DNA from: Pseudeuparius sepicola
Taxonomy: Eukaryota > Arthropoda > Insecta > Coleoptera > Anthribidae
DNA length: 64,000 nucleotides
Reading direction: 5' to 3'
NCBI GenBank assembly: GCA_963920635.1
Contig: OY987298.1
Location: forward strand, 131,511,735 to 131,575,734
Under the pieces are notes generated by a model, which was not told the DNA's origin, made no database searches, and was given only the letters and a program-made list of their open reading frames with translations. Every line of letters begins with the position of its first letter. Positions within the stretch are counted from its first letter, which is position 1. Below, piece after piece: positions 11,352-23,143 of the stretch. The translations under genes were made by a program, and so were the position numbers.

Positions 11352-12626
11352 TTAGGCGGGTTGCCACCTTTTCAACATGGTTAACCCGTAGGTTACAATT
11401 TAGATCGGTAAATGCTGGGTAAGAACAGTCTTGGTCTTAGAAAAGGTGGGGGGAAGGGAGGAGCCGAAGGAATGTGGAAGGGGAGGAAAGAGGGGGAATT
11501 GTAGAATAAAAGTTGTTTCAAAAATTATATCCATTTTTAAATGGAAGCACCCCGTAAAATTTTTATTTACTTTGGTGCAAAATTTTAGGTCTTATAATCT
11601 CAATTTTCAATCCCTACTACATTTTTTTTTCTAGAAAAAAATATGAAGAAAATCCATTTAGCGATTTTTTATATAAAATCTTTTTATAAAAAATATACAG
11701 GTAATTCCATTCTACAGGGCTCCAAAGATGAGCAATATGGGAATTTAAAGGCTTCTGGAGAGTCAAGTGTGTCGTGGAATCCCCTAAAAAAGTTGAATGG
11801 TCAAGAGGATTACTTAAAGTGTTGGTGTGCAAAGATTCAGTACAAGAATATACAGGGCATTTTTCTCTACACCATCTCAAAATGCTGAATTTTTATGAAG
11901 CTTTATACGGGTCAAAAATGCTCTGGAATTATTGAAAAATCACTAAAAACACGAATTTCTTTACAAAATGCCAACCAACAAATAAACAATTTAAATTATT
12001 AGATCTTTATCACTAAAGTCGCTGTCTAAGATGATACATTTTCTCTGCGTTTCCTGTTGTTGGACTTCAGCCACCTTAAATTAACTCATGTGGACTCGCT
12101 GACTGGCAGGCTTCTGTATTTTTAGACTAAGTTCGTTTATACTGTCTGGGCCGTTTTGATATATCTACTCAATATAAAGTTGCAAAAAATGCAGTACTTT
12201 GAGATGGCCCAGAGAAAGACACTCTGTATATTTTTGTATGAGAACTTTGAACATCAACAGTTTGAGTGGTCTTGTTGACAATTCAACTATTTTTCGACTT
12301 TTTATTTCTGATGCATAATGGGTTTTGTTCCGGGTTCCATATTGCATTTCGGCAAAATTCACACAGTTTGAGGAGTATTGTCGAAACTGCGCGAACGATT
12401 CATAGACGCCACAATTAGACAAGGTCAAGAAAATCATATTTATGTTTAAATAATAATTAATTACGATATTGCTTTGTTTGTCCAGGTTTAAGTCTCGACA
12501 ATTTCGTAAACTCCAGGAAATGCATTACATTTTTTACCCCGGAAAAATTGGCCTCAAACCTGGAGCCCAGAGAGTAAGCATAAAACCCCAAAGACTCCGG
12601 GTGAAACCCGGAGAGGTGGCAACCCT
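11352..12626. mobile_element. hAT-like insertion splitting SINE unit C
   Basis: The ends carry GGGTTGCCACCT (11358-11369) and its inverse AGGTGGCAACCC (12614-12625). Flanks read ACCGGTAC and ACCGGTTT, an imperfect 8-bp duplication. Outside it, the left (..TCTCCTACATCTCACC) and right (ATATCAATTGGA..) sequences rejoin to match intact unit B. The inside carries arms of another repeat family (11530-11890 resembles 34140-34500). Confidence 0.6.
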
Positions 12627-12680
12627 ACCGGTTTTAATATCAATTGGAATAAATAGGTAACACCTAGCCGATGGAACCCG

Positions 12681-12767
12681 TATCTCTGGTAGCTAATAGT
12701 TGATTAAGTGTGCCTACAAGCACAGTAGGAGTCCCGGGTGCGAGTCCCGGCTGGAGTGCATTTTTTT
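12681..12767 (+). repeat. tRNA-derived SINE-like unit C (right half)
   Basis: The A-box area is slightly expanded (GTAGCTAATAGTTGATTAAG). The B box (GGGTGCGAGTCCC) is followed by CTGGAGTGCATTTTTTT and the family tail TCCTTTAGGTACCTGATATG. Its left half is at about 11243-11350, beyond the inserted hAT-like element. Confidence 0.65.
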
Positions 12768-12849
12768 AAATTGATATCCTTTAGGTACCTGATATGCCAC
12801 TAAAACATCCTTTATTATTTATAATATAATTAGGTACCTACCTACTAAA

Positions 12850-13476
12850 TTTTAATTTAGTTTACCTCTGTTTTTCTGACCCACCTTTGTTATAGGTAGG
12901 TATATAAAATTGTACTTCTATGCAAGAAATACCTTACATTTTCATGAACAGACAAGGATCTGTTTGTTCAACTTTTAAAAGATAAAGCAAACGCATAAAA
13001 ATAAATATAAAGTTGCTGCATGAAATTGGCCAAGAAAATTGCAAGGCTTTTTTATCTTTTTAATCTAGACTCACCTATTTAGAGTTGTCAGCAGCAGGAG
13101 AGATTTAAGTTTTAAAATTACCTACCTAGAATTTTCCTAATATTGCCCAGAATTACAAGAGTCAAGAGGTTGAACTTGAAAATTTGATAAGGGAATGGTC
13201 TTTATTTTTAAAAAGCGGGAACCACAAAATAATAAAATATTAAGGTTACTTTTGACTTTGACTTCGAAACTACCTCACCTAGATATATTTTGTGGAAACT
13301 ACTGGCCGTATGAGGACAAAATTCATAGACATAAACAGAAAAGTTTTAAACGATCTGGTTTTGGGTTAATCCGGAGTGACCCCAGAGTACTTTGTTCCTG
13401 CTAACCTCTGTTCAACGAATGTTCAAACCTACGTCACAACTTCCGTCCTTGTCTGACTAGTGAATATACGACCGAT
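12850..13476. other. Gene-free stretch
   Basis: AT-rich sequence between the SINE array and the next TIR element. No gene or RNA is recognised. A segment near 13400-13440 (CTCTGTTCAACGAATGTTC) has an inverted relative near 41788-41815, so it belongs to some dispersed repeat. Confidence 0.45.
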
Positions 13477-13480
13477 TATG

Positions 13481-15868
13481 GTACCCTACAAAGGCAAAAC
13501 CATATATATTCGCAAAATTTTAGTTTCGAGAAAAACGAGTTCAAAAGTTTTATATCTTAATTATTGTCCTATAGCTTCGTGACTTTTCGGCCGATTAACT
13601 TGATTTTTGGATATGAAGTGGAGAATTATGTTCTTCAGCAAGTGGTTATCAAATATGCCCGAATTTTTTATAATTTTTTGAAAAAAGGACTAAATATACA
13701 TGTTTTTGCCATTGTGCTAAAACCAAAGAACTTGGACAAAATGCTTCTGCAAAATAAGGTAAAATGCAATACATTTTTATGCCAAAGGAAAATTAGAGAA
13801 AGAGAAGAAAGAAAACTATAATAAATGAGGTAATTTATTACATACTTTTGTATGAATATACCAAATATTGCACAAAAAAATGCATTGTTTACATTCCTTC
13901 ATCTAGAAAATCTGGAGCGTTATCATTTGTAGATAAATTTAAGTAAAAGCCACGACGCTTCATTTTAGGGACAAGTTCCAATATTCTTCCACTGACGATT
14001 AATGAAAGCCTTAAATATCAGTGCATAACTACTAGTAGTAGTAACATTTATTATTTTAGCCTTGTATGGCTACTAAATACAATTAAATACAGAGATTATA
14101 ATGTAGAAACTAAAATAAATAATTTTCTTCTTGCCTTAACATTTGAATTAAATTATTAGTTAAATTGCATCATTTGGAAAACCCAAGTAATACTTTTTCA
14201 CTTTTTCATTTATCTGGCAATTTGTTATACTCGATCAACCTTTTTGATAAATAGATTTATAACAAATATTCTTACTAAAATTTTGTATATGAAAATCACT
14301 AAATGATCTTGTATAATAATTATGATGTTCGAAATTGAAAGTAATATAGGTATCTATGTAAACAAACCGGAATTAAATTATGTTTTAATTTAAATGAATA
14401 TAAATACTAGAAATTTTGTTAAATTTTTTATATTCAACCAGTGTAATTTCTTGAGCATATAATTATTGTTTTATTGCATTTGTTTAAATTTAGAATCACT
14501 GTCATAACTTTATTTTTAAAATTTGTAATTATTTTGAAAAATATGCTCTTTTGCAGTAAGTATATAAAATTGTTCAACAACAAAGATGATGGCATTATAT
14601 ATATAATATACAGAGTCAGTTTTTTCGATGACCACTATGAGGATCTTGGAAACTAGCAGAGTTAGAACAAAGGTTAAATGGGGAAAGAATTGCAGTTTTG
14701 AATACTCAATCTAATGCCCCTTTTGGATTTTTAAAAAAGTTCATGGCTCGCTCCGTATTTTGAAAAGAGTGATTTTTTGCTATTTCATCGGATTTCTGTA
14801 GCTCCGTTATTTCTGTTTATACAGAAAAAATGTAGAGACAAAAATTGTAGATAATTTTGGGCTTAATTATTATAATAAGATAATCTGATCCAATTGTTTA
14901 TGTTGTTTGTGATTTTTGAGATATGACATAAACTTATGTTTTTTTAAAGGTAAATCATAGTTGGCTGTGGCCTTATCAAATCGGCCATATTTTATTTTTT
15001 TGCCGAGTATTATATCTTTGGAAAGCTCGAATCTTATTAAGCCCAAAATTATCTACAATTTTTGTTTCCACAGTTTTTCTGTATAATCAGAAATAACGGA
15101 GCTACAGAGATCTCATGAAATAGCAAAAAAAAAAACATTCTTTTCAAAATATCTAGTGAGCCATGAACTTTTTTAAAAATCCAAAAGAGGCATTAGATTG
15201 AGCATTCAAAACCGCAATTCTTTCCCCATTGGACCTTTGTTCTAGCTCTGCTAGTTTCCGAGATCCCCATAGTGGTCATCGAAAAAAAAAACACCCTGTA
15301 TATTTTTTAATAAAGACTCAAATCTGCAAACTGCAAGTCAAATTTTAATTTCATACTCACCCTGTTATTATCTAGGATCATTACAGAATTCTCCTGCCTC
15401 TGTAATTCATTATTCTATAGCCACCACACGTTCAAAATAACTACAAACAACGCTCTCTTTCATTTTTTCTGGGAAACTGAGGTAAAATAGTGTACTATTC
15501 GATTAGCCTAAGTTTGACAGAGTTGATATTTAAACTCTTTTACTGGTAAAACCATTTAGGTATTATACAATAAACTATTTTGCCTTAGCACGTAACTGTA
15601 GCTAATAACGAAAATCCAACGGTATTGGACATTACCTTCTTTTGCCTTTGGACATTTAGTGAACAAATGCTGAATACCTTACTTTGCCAAAGGATTTTTT
15701 TTAATGTTTACTAATACACTCTTTTGCAGCAGTCGTAATTTAGGAATGGATTATAATATCAATGTGGCAAAAATAGCACACGAAAGAGCGAGAAATGCTG
15801 AGCCAGAAACATGCATTATCAAAAAACGTCATTTTTTGCGAATACATGGTTTTGCCTTTGTAGGGTAC
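13481..15868. mobile_element. TIR element of about 2.4 kb
   Basis: The left end GTACCCTACAAAGGCAAAAC and right end GTTTTGCCTTTGTAGGGTAC are exact inverses and continue as a TATATATTCGCAAAA-type arm. The flank TATG occurs on both sides (13477-13480 and 15869-15872), a likely 4-bp target duplication. No convincing transposase is seen; the 85-residue frame at 13564-13821 is not recognised. A foldback is nested at 14610-15299. Confidence 0.7.
14610..15299. mobile_element. Foldback nested in TIR element
   Basis: The left end (ACAGAGTCAGTTTTTTCGAT) mirrors the right end (GGTCATCGAAAAAAAAAACA..CCCTGT). The arms match the 2792 and 8021 family (AAATGGGGAAAGAATTGCAG and its inverse). The centre is short, so the transcript would form a long hairpin. 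Confidence 0.75.
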
Positions 15869-15920
15869 TATGGTCTATTAAATAAATAGATACTTATGCT
15901 TTCTTACTTCTTCGTTATTC

Positions 15921-16112
15921 TATACGCGACTGAATTTAAGATGCCAACGCCCCGACGGGACTATGCGAACTAATATATTGGCCATCGTCACCAAGGGAAC
16001 GATGCTAGCCTTGGGTCTACAATGCGGCATTCTTTGTTGGCATGGCCCATAGACTAGTTTAGCATTGAGCCTATAGGGGGCGTATTTCTTATAGGGTATT
16101 CAATGGCGTATA
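15921..16112. mobile_element. Short MITE, TATACGC family, copy 1
   Basis: It begins TATACGCGACTGAATTTAAG and ends TATTCAATGGCGTATA. The shared core includes GACGGGACTATGCGAACTAA and CCCATAGACTAGTTTAGCAT. Copies at 17642-19146 and 20256-20546 define the boundaries. This copy lacks the insertions found in the other two and serves as an empty-site reference. Confidence 0.75.
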
Positions 16113-16114
16113 TA

Positions 16115-17417
16115 CCGTCAAATAGGGTTAAGTGAATCATCACTGTGGGTAAAGTGAACCGGTGGCCGATTCCAGAGCCGATTCATCCACGCTGAGCCCG
16201 AACCGGTGGGAGAATCATTTTAGAACGGACGGCTCCTGATTTCTGTATGTTTGGCACGGCGGTAGGGTGTGCTTCCCTGCTTCTTCAACAGCTGACTGTT
16301 TTCTGAGAAATTGTTTAAAAAATAACTCGTTTTGAGGATTTTTTGGAATCTCGAAAACGTCTTGTTGCTCACATGAGACCAGTGAATTTAAATTGTTTGT
16401 GATTAATTCAAATCATGTCATAACTATGTAGGTACGAAGAGTTGTGCATCACAAAATTTTGAAATATGTTTATGGTTGGTGAATTATAGCTACTTTTATT
16501 AAAAAATGTAACCTAACGGGGTAAAGTGAACCATTCAAATATCTATATTTGAATTTGAATGAAATAGGTACTAACACTTGGATGCTTCAATAATGTAAAT
16601 TCCAAGTTAATACAAATTGACAGGTGAGGGTGATGCAACAGATGACATGGGCATTGAACTTGACAAATAATTAAGTTTTTCAAAGTTAAACGCCAATATC
16701 TATGTAAAGAGTTAAAATAAAATGAAGTTTTTGTTTTCCGAATGCCAAGAATTTGCAAAAAAATTAGACAATTATAATCCGCAATAGAGCTGCGGAGATA
16801 ATTATTTTGTTTTTCCCGAAAATCAGGACATTAGCAGTCATAACACCTGACCAAGTGTCTAAGAAGATTAGACAAAATGTGTTAAAAGGGGACGACATTT
16901 CTTTTATATCGACAAAACCGATTTTAAAGACTTAGAGTAGGTTGTTTTTTAAAGGATCCCGACATGAAATTGTCCATATAATTACATAGAAGACCGTGTT
17001 AAGTTTTATTTTTGTAAGAATTTCGTATTTTATTTTTGAAACGTTTCTGGGATGATATTGTAGACTGAGAATATAAAGCTTTATTTTATTATAAGTTGGG
17101 CTTTACTTCTTTCCCTAATATGAAATTGATATTTTTTTAAATTTTTTTGTGGTTCACTTTACCCACATAATTTTTAAAATGGATTTCATGGGGTTTTAAA
17201 GGGGTGATTCACTTTACCCCAAAGTAGTGGGTAAAGTGGATCACACTTTGAGAAAAAAAATAAAAAAACCTTACCTTTCCCAAATATTTTTTTTATTGGA
17301 AAATGCATAGGAGGCTCAGAAGAGGTTATATATATTTTTTGAAATTTTTATCTTTTCTGGATTTTGGAGGATTCCCAAAAACATAATATTTTTGATCCAC
17401 TTAACCACGTTTGACGG
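16115..17417. mobile_element. TA-flanked TIR element with iterated end motif
   Basis: The left end CCGTCAAATAGGGTTAAGTG is the inverse of the right end (..CACTTAACCACGTTTGACGG). It is flanked by TA at 16113-16114 and 17418-17419, as expected for the Tc1/mariner/pogo group. The motif GGTAAAGTGAACC and its variants recur inside on both strands (for example near 16150, 16520, 17155, 17205 and 17228). No transposase is seen. Confidence 0.7.
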
Positions 17418-17487
17418 TACTTACTTGTAATAAAATAAAATGTAATTCAAAATTAAAATTACAATGGAATTAGAAATTGTGTACCAG

Positions 17488-17523
17488 CATTGAGTTGAGT
17501 AAAATTTATTCCTTTACTCAATG
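17488..17523. repeat. Micro-palindrome insertion, 36 bp, CATTGAG family
   Basis: It starts CATTGAGTTGAGTAAA and ends TTTACTCAATG, flanked by GTACCAG on both sides (17481-17487 and 17524-17530). A shorter relative is at 39568-39593 with its own duplication. Confidence 0.8.
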
Positions 17524-17641
17524 GTACCAGTAACAAAATCAGCGTTGGGGTACAAATAGTAGATAAATACAGCACCTCGTTTTATATTTTTCTGAGTCTT
17601 TCACCTACTGAAACACACTTAAACCAGAACATAAGTATAGG

Positions 17642-19146
17642 TATACGCGACTGAATTAAAGATGCCAACGCCCCGACGGGACTATGCGAACTAATATATT
17701 ATGGGCCATCGTCACCATGTGAACGGTGCTAGCCACCGGGTCTACACTGCGTTGTTCTTTGTCTTTGTTCTTGTTCATTGGTGGCATGGCCCATAGACTA
17801 GTTTTAGCATTGAGATGTGGTGCCCCGGTAAGCGTCCAAAAAAAAAGTTTAATTTCACGATATTTCTACGATATCCGATATCCCAGTGAGGGCCCCAGGC
17901 AAAGTTATAAAAATATGATACACAATCTACTGTAGGCCTGGAAAAAGCCGCTACCGGCTGTATTCCTTTGAGATACCAAAAATATGCACCCTAAGTGCTT
18001 TTCAAGGTTTGTTTCCTTTGATTCCGATGCCGCCGAGATCCCAGGTACGGAGGCTCCCTGAATAAAATTGGGTACAATTCGGTATATAAGGAGGCGAGCC
18101 GCGAGTCGTGATATAAGTAATAATAGTAGTCTAACGCCGACGAAGCAGTTGCAAGGGAAACCACTGCCCGAAAGAAGAGGGCAGGCGGCCGCCCTGCGGC
18201 TGGCCAGCCGCAGGCTATCACCCAGTTGCCGTAGAAACCCCTGATGAACAAAACCAAGAAAGAAGTATTTTCCTAAGCACATCAGTAAGTTTGGACTAGC
18301 CAAAAAGTAAGATATTTTTGTTTTAATTCCTTTGTGTCTGAATTTTTTATTTTGAATTGTTTTGGAAACTTTTAGAGAAATTGAATTTATTGTGCATTTT
18401 TAATTAATTAGAAATAATTTCATAACTTTTGTGAACCGTATTATGATTTTTGGGACTTTATTTTGAACCATATATTATTTCACTGGAGACGACAGAGTTT
18501 TTATTTTATTCAAACAGAAATAATTTTGTAACTTTTATTGGAAATTTAAAATGGATTTGGGAAACTATTTAGAGTCAAATTATTTTGTTGTTGAATTTAG
18601 AATTTTGTTTTTAATTGAACTATTTTATATCAGAAATTTTGAATAATTTTGAATTACATTCTCATACAAACTTGTTCTGAAACTAAGCAAAGCTATACAG
18701 AGTCATCAATTAATTTTATTCTATTTGGGGAATCTTTTGCAATTTTGGTTCTTGTAATCTGAAGGTTTGTTATTTTATGCCATAGTTTTGTATTTGTGCC
18801 ATTTTGACATATTGTTTTGTGTCTTATTTTAAATTCAATTGTTAACAGTGTACCTTTTGAAACGATTGGATTTTGTTACTTAGAAAAGGGTCAAATTTCG
18901 GATATCTTGTGCAAATCCATAGATTTTTAAATTATTCGTTAATAATTAATGCGCAGGTTTTTTAAACTTTCTCTTAAACTGTATTTTGTTAACTCAATGT
19001 ACTGTTCCGTATTTAATCTTAATACACATATTAAAATATCCCTGTGTATCCGTTATTCACCCTTAGGCCCACACTAAAAGTAAATAACTTGTGTATACCA
19101 CAGAGCCTATAGGGGCGTATTTCTTATGTTCAATTCAATGGCGTAT
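17642..19146. mobile_element. Short MITE, TATACGC family, copy 2 (split by solo LTR)
   Basis: The left part (17642-17815) runs to ..TTTTAGCATTGAG. The right part (19103-19146) resumes GAGCCTATAGGGGCGTATTT. Copy 1 shows the two halves contiguous. Confidence 0.7.
17816..19102 (+). mobile_element. Probable solo LTR, about 1.29 kb
   Basis: It starts TGTGGTGCCCCGG and ends TATACCACA, giving the TG...CA and short inverted TGTGGT/ACCACA ends typical of LTRs. It interrupts a MITE at GAG(C), with GAGA on the left and GAGC on the right (a 4-bp duplication with one mismatch). A TATA-like GGTATATAAG lies near 18079-18088, followed by a GC-richer segment. No gag or pol sequence is present, so it is most likely a solo LTR. 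Orientation is inferred from the TATA box. Gypsy or BEL type is not decided. Confidence 0.6.
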
Positions 19147-19197
19147 AATATAGGTAACAGCAAACAATTTAACCACAGTTTAGGTATTAATACCGAG

Positions 19198-19271
19198 CAT
19201 GGCCTCCTACGATTACATCTCCCTTCGGTCGAAAGGAAACCGAAGGGAGCCGTAAATCGTAGTAGGCCATG
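19198..19271. repeat. Palindromic insertion, 74 bp, 8-bp TSD
   Basis: The arms (CATGGCCTCCTACGATTACA.. and ..CGTAGTAGGCCATG) enclose a smaller CCCTTCGG/CCGAAGGG stem. It is flanked by ATACCGAG on both sides (19190-19197 and 19272-19279). It is the largest member of the micro-palindrome class seen here. Confidence 0.75.
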
Positions 19272-19473
19272 ATACCGAGTTTGTTTGTCTCGCTGTTCTG
19301 TCGGCGCCTATTTGATCTCGGCGGTAGTGACTTTCGTTTTTTATACAAACGCATTCTCCATTCTCCTATAGAATCTCACTTTGAATTTGAAGTTGAAGTC
19401 ACGTTTACGTTCTAGACCCATTTTAGACCACGCCCTTCCAATTGTTATATATACAAAGGCGTAGAAGGGCCTG

Positions 19474-19562
19474 CTCAAGTCCTGCAGAGTCCTGCATAAA
19501 TACTGCAAGGTCCTGCACAGGAACTGCAGAGTCCTGCCGAAGTACTGCAGATGTCCTGCATA
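19474..19562. repeat. Short minisatellite, GTCCTGCA-type units
   Basis: GTCCTGCA and TACTGCA units alternate irregularly about every 14-15 bases. On the minus strand they give a repeating RTLQ reading that is a by-product of the repeat. Confidence 0.6.
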
Positions 19563-20308
19563 CAAATTTGTACACCTACTGCTGAACCTGATGACCCCTC
19601 GTTGAGGGATATGTAACTGTCGATTAGCCTTAATATACCCCGATTACTGTAAGAAGGCCCGATTTTGTCAGATGACATTGGTATATGTGTCTCAACTAGT
19701 TAATGACGTCACTCATTGATTTATGACGTGAAAAGATACCCAAGTGATACGAAAAAAAGAACATAATAAAATAAAAACCCTATTACAATCACGATTATTC
19801 CGCTACAAATAAAAATATTACAACTCATTTTAATAATAATTTCAAACGTCATGGAACATCTTTCATTTTGGTATAATCAGCTACTTTCGACAGCGTCTAT
19901 GGTGCGTACTCAGGCAAATTTTATTTCGGTGTTGTGAAAGTAACAGTGAAGGTTTTCCGGATCGTTCAAAAGGATTCAAACTTTGAGCAGTGAAAATATT
20001 CGCGGGTTTTGTACGTTTCGTGAGTTTTACCGTTATCTGTGTTGTTCTTGTTCGTTGTTCATGTTATTAGTAGTAATTCATTGTGCAAATGGGCTCGTTA
20101 TGACCTGCACTTTTATGACCCGGTTGCATTTGGTAGGATCGCGAAATTACCAATTGACAGTCCCAGTAAGGACTTCTTAAAATAATTTGACTATAGCCAG
20201 ATGCATCTCTCATCTCTCTATCAGTAATAATGTAATAATCGATCTGTCAGTACTAATACGAGACTGAATTTAAGATGCCCACGCCCAGACGGGACTATGC
20301 GAACTAAT

Positions 20309-20336
20309 CAGAGAATTGGAGTACTCCATTTCTCTG
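20309..20336. repeat. Micro-palindrome insertion, 28 bp, 8-bp TSD
   Basis: It begins CAGAGAATTGGAGTAC and ends CCATTTCTCTG, flanked by GAACTAAT on both sides (20301-20308 and 20337-20344). MITE copies 1 and 2 have a single GAACTAATATATT here, so the empty site is directly visible. Confidence 0.9.
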
Positions 20337-20435
20337 GAACTAATATATGGGCCTTCGGCCATCGTCACCATGTGAACGGTGCTAGCCTTGGGTCTACACT
20401 GCGTTGTTCTTTGTTCTTGTTCATTGTTGGCATGG

Positions 20436-20468
20436 CTCAAGAACGTTAAGTCAAGTTTAACGTTCTTG
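20436..20468. repeat. Micro-palindrome insertion, 33 bp, 7-bp TSD
   Basis: It has a CAAGAACGTTAA stem and its inverse TTTAACGTTCTTG around a short loop. It is flanked by GGCATGG at 20429-20435 and 20469-20475, with a third GGCATGG at 20476-20482. The empty site (TTGGCATGGCCCATAG) is present in MITE copies 1 and 2. Confidence 0.8.
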
Positions 20469-20547
20469 GGCATGGGGCATGGCCCATAGACTAGTTTAGC
20501 ATTGAGCCTATAGGGGGCGTATTTCTTATATTCAAGGCGTGCGTATT

Positions 20548-20697
20548 ATTATTATTAAGGCCAATCGACAGTTACATCTGTCAATTAGTATAACTGCCAA
20601 TTATCGACAGATGTGCATCTGTCAATTGTAGGTACCAATCGACGTATACATCTGTCTATAATAAGGATAATTGACAGTTATATCTGTCAATTAGCAC
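20548..20697. repeat. Array of short GACAG-type palindromes
   Basis: At least four imperfect hairpins of the form AATYGACAGTTAYATCTGTCAATT are arranged at about 30-50 base spacing immediately left of the hAT element at 20698. Similar fragments occur at 19612-19630 (GTAACTGTCGATTAG) and 28709-28722. Confidence 0.55.
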
Positions 20698-22040
20698 CAG
20701 TGGCGCACCCAGAAAATATGATTGGGGGGGGGGGGGCAACTCAGGGCAGTCAGACAGAAACTTCAGGCAGGGCAAATGACTTTCGAGTGAGGGCAGTACA
20801 CATTCGAGAAGTGAGAGAGAGGTACCTACAGGGCGGTAGGTACTTTGTCGGTGGGGAGAGGGGGGGGGGGGTAAAAAAAGGAATTTAACTTCCGATATTT
20901 CAAATCGCGCCGCAGGCGATATTTCAATGTCAAATATAATATGAACATACAATTTAACGTCAAAGGTAATTTTTTGTTGTTAATTATGCGGGCCCATAAT
21001 CATGTGTGCAGTAAGCAAGAATACTTTTTAACTGGCAAAAATCCAATAATTATCAATAACAACACCGAACACCCTTTTGTGATTATCATATTGTTTCAAA
21101 GGGCCACAATATGTCTATAATTTTTGCAAACATTTTCTGGTCAGTGTAGTAGGCATAGGTAAATTGAAATTTGTTTGAAAGTCGGACAATAAAGATTATT
21201 GTTTTTAAGCGGTCAATAAAAAGTGTACTTAGAGGTGTCTGGTGTCTGCACACTAAAATGCGCCGCAGGCAATTTTTTTTTAGTACATTTAAGGGCAAAT
21301 TAAGTTTAAATGAAGTACCTATAATAAATAAAAAATCAACATGATATCTTTTTTCCTCGTTTTTTTCTCAATGGAGCGCCTTATCTACGGCTCAGGGTGA
21401 GGTGAGGTGAACTATTGTGGCTCAGGCAGGGCAAACATTCTGCGTTGCGTTGCACTGCCTGCCCCCCCCCCCCTGGCTACAGCCCTGGGCCAACTTAAAA
21501 AGTTTGACATATTACATAAAAAATATTTTATAATTCAAAGAAATTTCCATTTTTTTTATAAAGGCAGGTACAGTCGCGGACAGTTGGTATCGAACGACCT
21601 GAAGAGGTTTCTCGTGGCTATCGTTACAGGGCGCGCGGAGACGGCAACATCGCGCTGGAGTCTGCAGCCGGCCGGTCTGCTAAAAATAGAACCATAAAAT
21701 GCAAATTACAGCCTCCAGCCTCTCACAGCAAAGGAACAAAATTCGAGGAAAATGCAACTTTGTGCTGGTAATAATTCCAACCCCAGTGTTGGTATTTAAT
21801 ATTTCGTACTATTTTATCATGCTACTATACCGTCTAGTATTTATGATAATGAAATAAAAAAATAATAAATATCAAGGCTGAGATTAGAATCAACACCACA
21901 ATAAAAGTTGCTTTTTCTCGAGTTTCCTTCCTTTGCTGCCAGCACCCTGTATTAATTAGGAATATGAAATTAGGTAAATCCATAGTCAATTTGAGCCACA
22001 ATAGAATTCCGAAGAATTTCTTAAAAACAATAATTTAATA

Positions 22041-22840
22041 TACAGGGTGTCTACTTTTAAACATATGCAAATTAATAAAATCTTTATTTTTGGAGATAAT
22101 CCCTGAACATTCTTTGTGTGAAAGGCCTTCAAAAATCGCTTCTTTTAGCCTTCCTATCATTTTCAAAAGGCAAACCCAGGTCCGGCTACGATTTTTGAGT
22201 GTTTTTTTATTTAAAATCTACCAATACAGCGTTAATCAGGATCCCCCTAAAACCCCTTTATATACCAAATTTGAACAAAGAATTTAGAGAGAGATCTATT
22301 CTACAGGATGTCAAGGTTCAGCAAAATAGGAAATTTACAGGCATTTGGCGAGTCAAGTGTGCCATGGAATCCCGTCAAAATAGTTTAATTGTCAACAGAA
22401 CCACTCAAAGTGTTGGTGTGCAAAGATTCAATACAGGGTATTTTTCTCTGCCCCATCTGAAAATGCTGAATTTTTATAACTTGACTCGCCAGAGATGCCT
22501 GAAGAGGTTTCTTTAAATTTCCTATTTTGCTCAATTTTGACATCCTGTAGAATAGAACTCTCTCTATATTTTTTGTTCAAATTTGGTATATAAAGGGTTT
22601 TCGACTGTCCTGATTGACGCTGTGGTGTCAGATTTTAAATAAAAAAATGGCTAAATGGTTTTTGTGAAAATCGGGGGAATAAAAAAATCGTAGCCGGCCC
22701 TGGATTTGCAATTTGAAAATGGCAGGATTGCTAAAATAAGCGGCTTTTGAAGTCCTTTCGGACAAAAAACAGATCAAGCGATTATCTCAAAAATTAAAGA
22801 TTTCAAGGATTTGTATAATATGTTTAAAAGTAGATATGGG
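22041..22840. mobile_element. Foldback, TACAGGGTGTCTAC family
   Basis: The left arm starts TACAGGGTGTCTACTTTTAA and is mirrored at about 22780-22836 (..TATGTTTAAAAGTAGA). The centre includes the inverse pair TCTACAGGATGTCAAGG and TTGACATCCTGTAGA. Related segments lie at 11700-11890 and 34370-34520. Confidence 0.65.
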
Positions 22841-23067
22841 GGCTCTTAATATTAATTAGAAAATGTATGGCACAAAATTAATGGATTATCGTATTACCTG
22901 AGTTGAAATATTTTAGCATAGATATTTATATCTTTTTAAATAGGTATTTATTAATTATACCTACCTGCACTTAATATAACTAAATTTAGGGGATTAACTT
23001 AATAATTGTAATATTGAATTGGATGTAGATTTTGAAAATATCGATTATACCTGCTCCTAGCCCTTTG

Positions 23068-23108
23068 TATAAATACTAAGGTGGGTGGGCTAAAATTATT
23101 TAGTCAGT
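23068..23108 (+). promoter_or_regulatory. Possible core promoter of the transposase gene
   Basis: TATAAAT (23068-23074) is followed by TCAGT (23104-23108), the arthropod initiator, 36 bases upstream of the ATG. The TATA to initiator spacing (about 38) is a little longer than usual, so this is only suggestive. Confidence 0.35.
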
Positions 23109-23143
23109 ATCCTAATTCGAGAGAGTAACTAACAGTGTTCGTT

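Larger units (their letters stand above)
20256..20546. mobile_element. Short MITE, TATACGC family, copy 3
   Basis: It carries the same core as copies 1 and 2 (GACGGGACTATGCGAACTAA, CCATAGACTAGTTTAGCATT) but is longer because two palindromic insertions, at 20309-20336 and 20436-20468, have entered it. Confidence 0.75.

Noticed and set aside
17905..18303. 132-codon minus-strand frame
   Set aside because: It lies across the TATA and GC-rich part of the solo LTR on the opposite strand; likely chance.
19341..19678. Repetitive RTLQ protein frames on the minus strand
   Set aside because: They result from the GTCCTGCA minisatellite read in frame.
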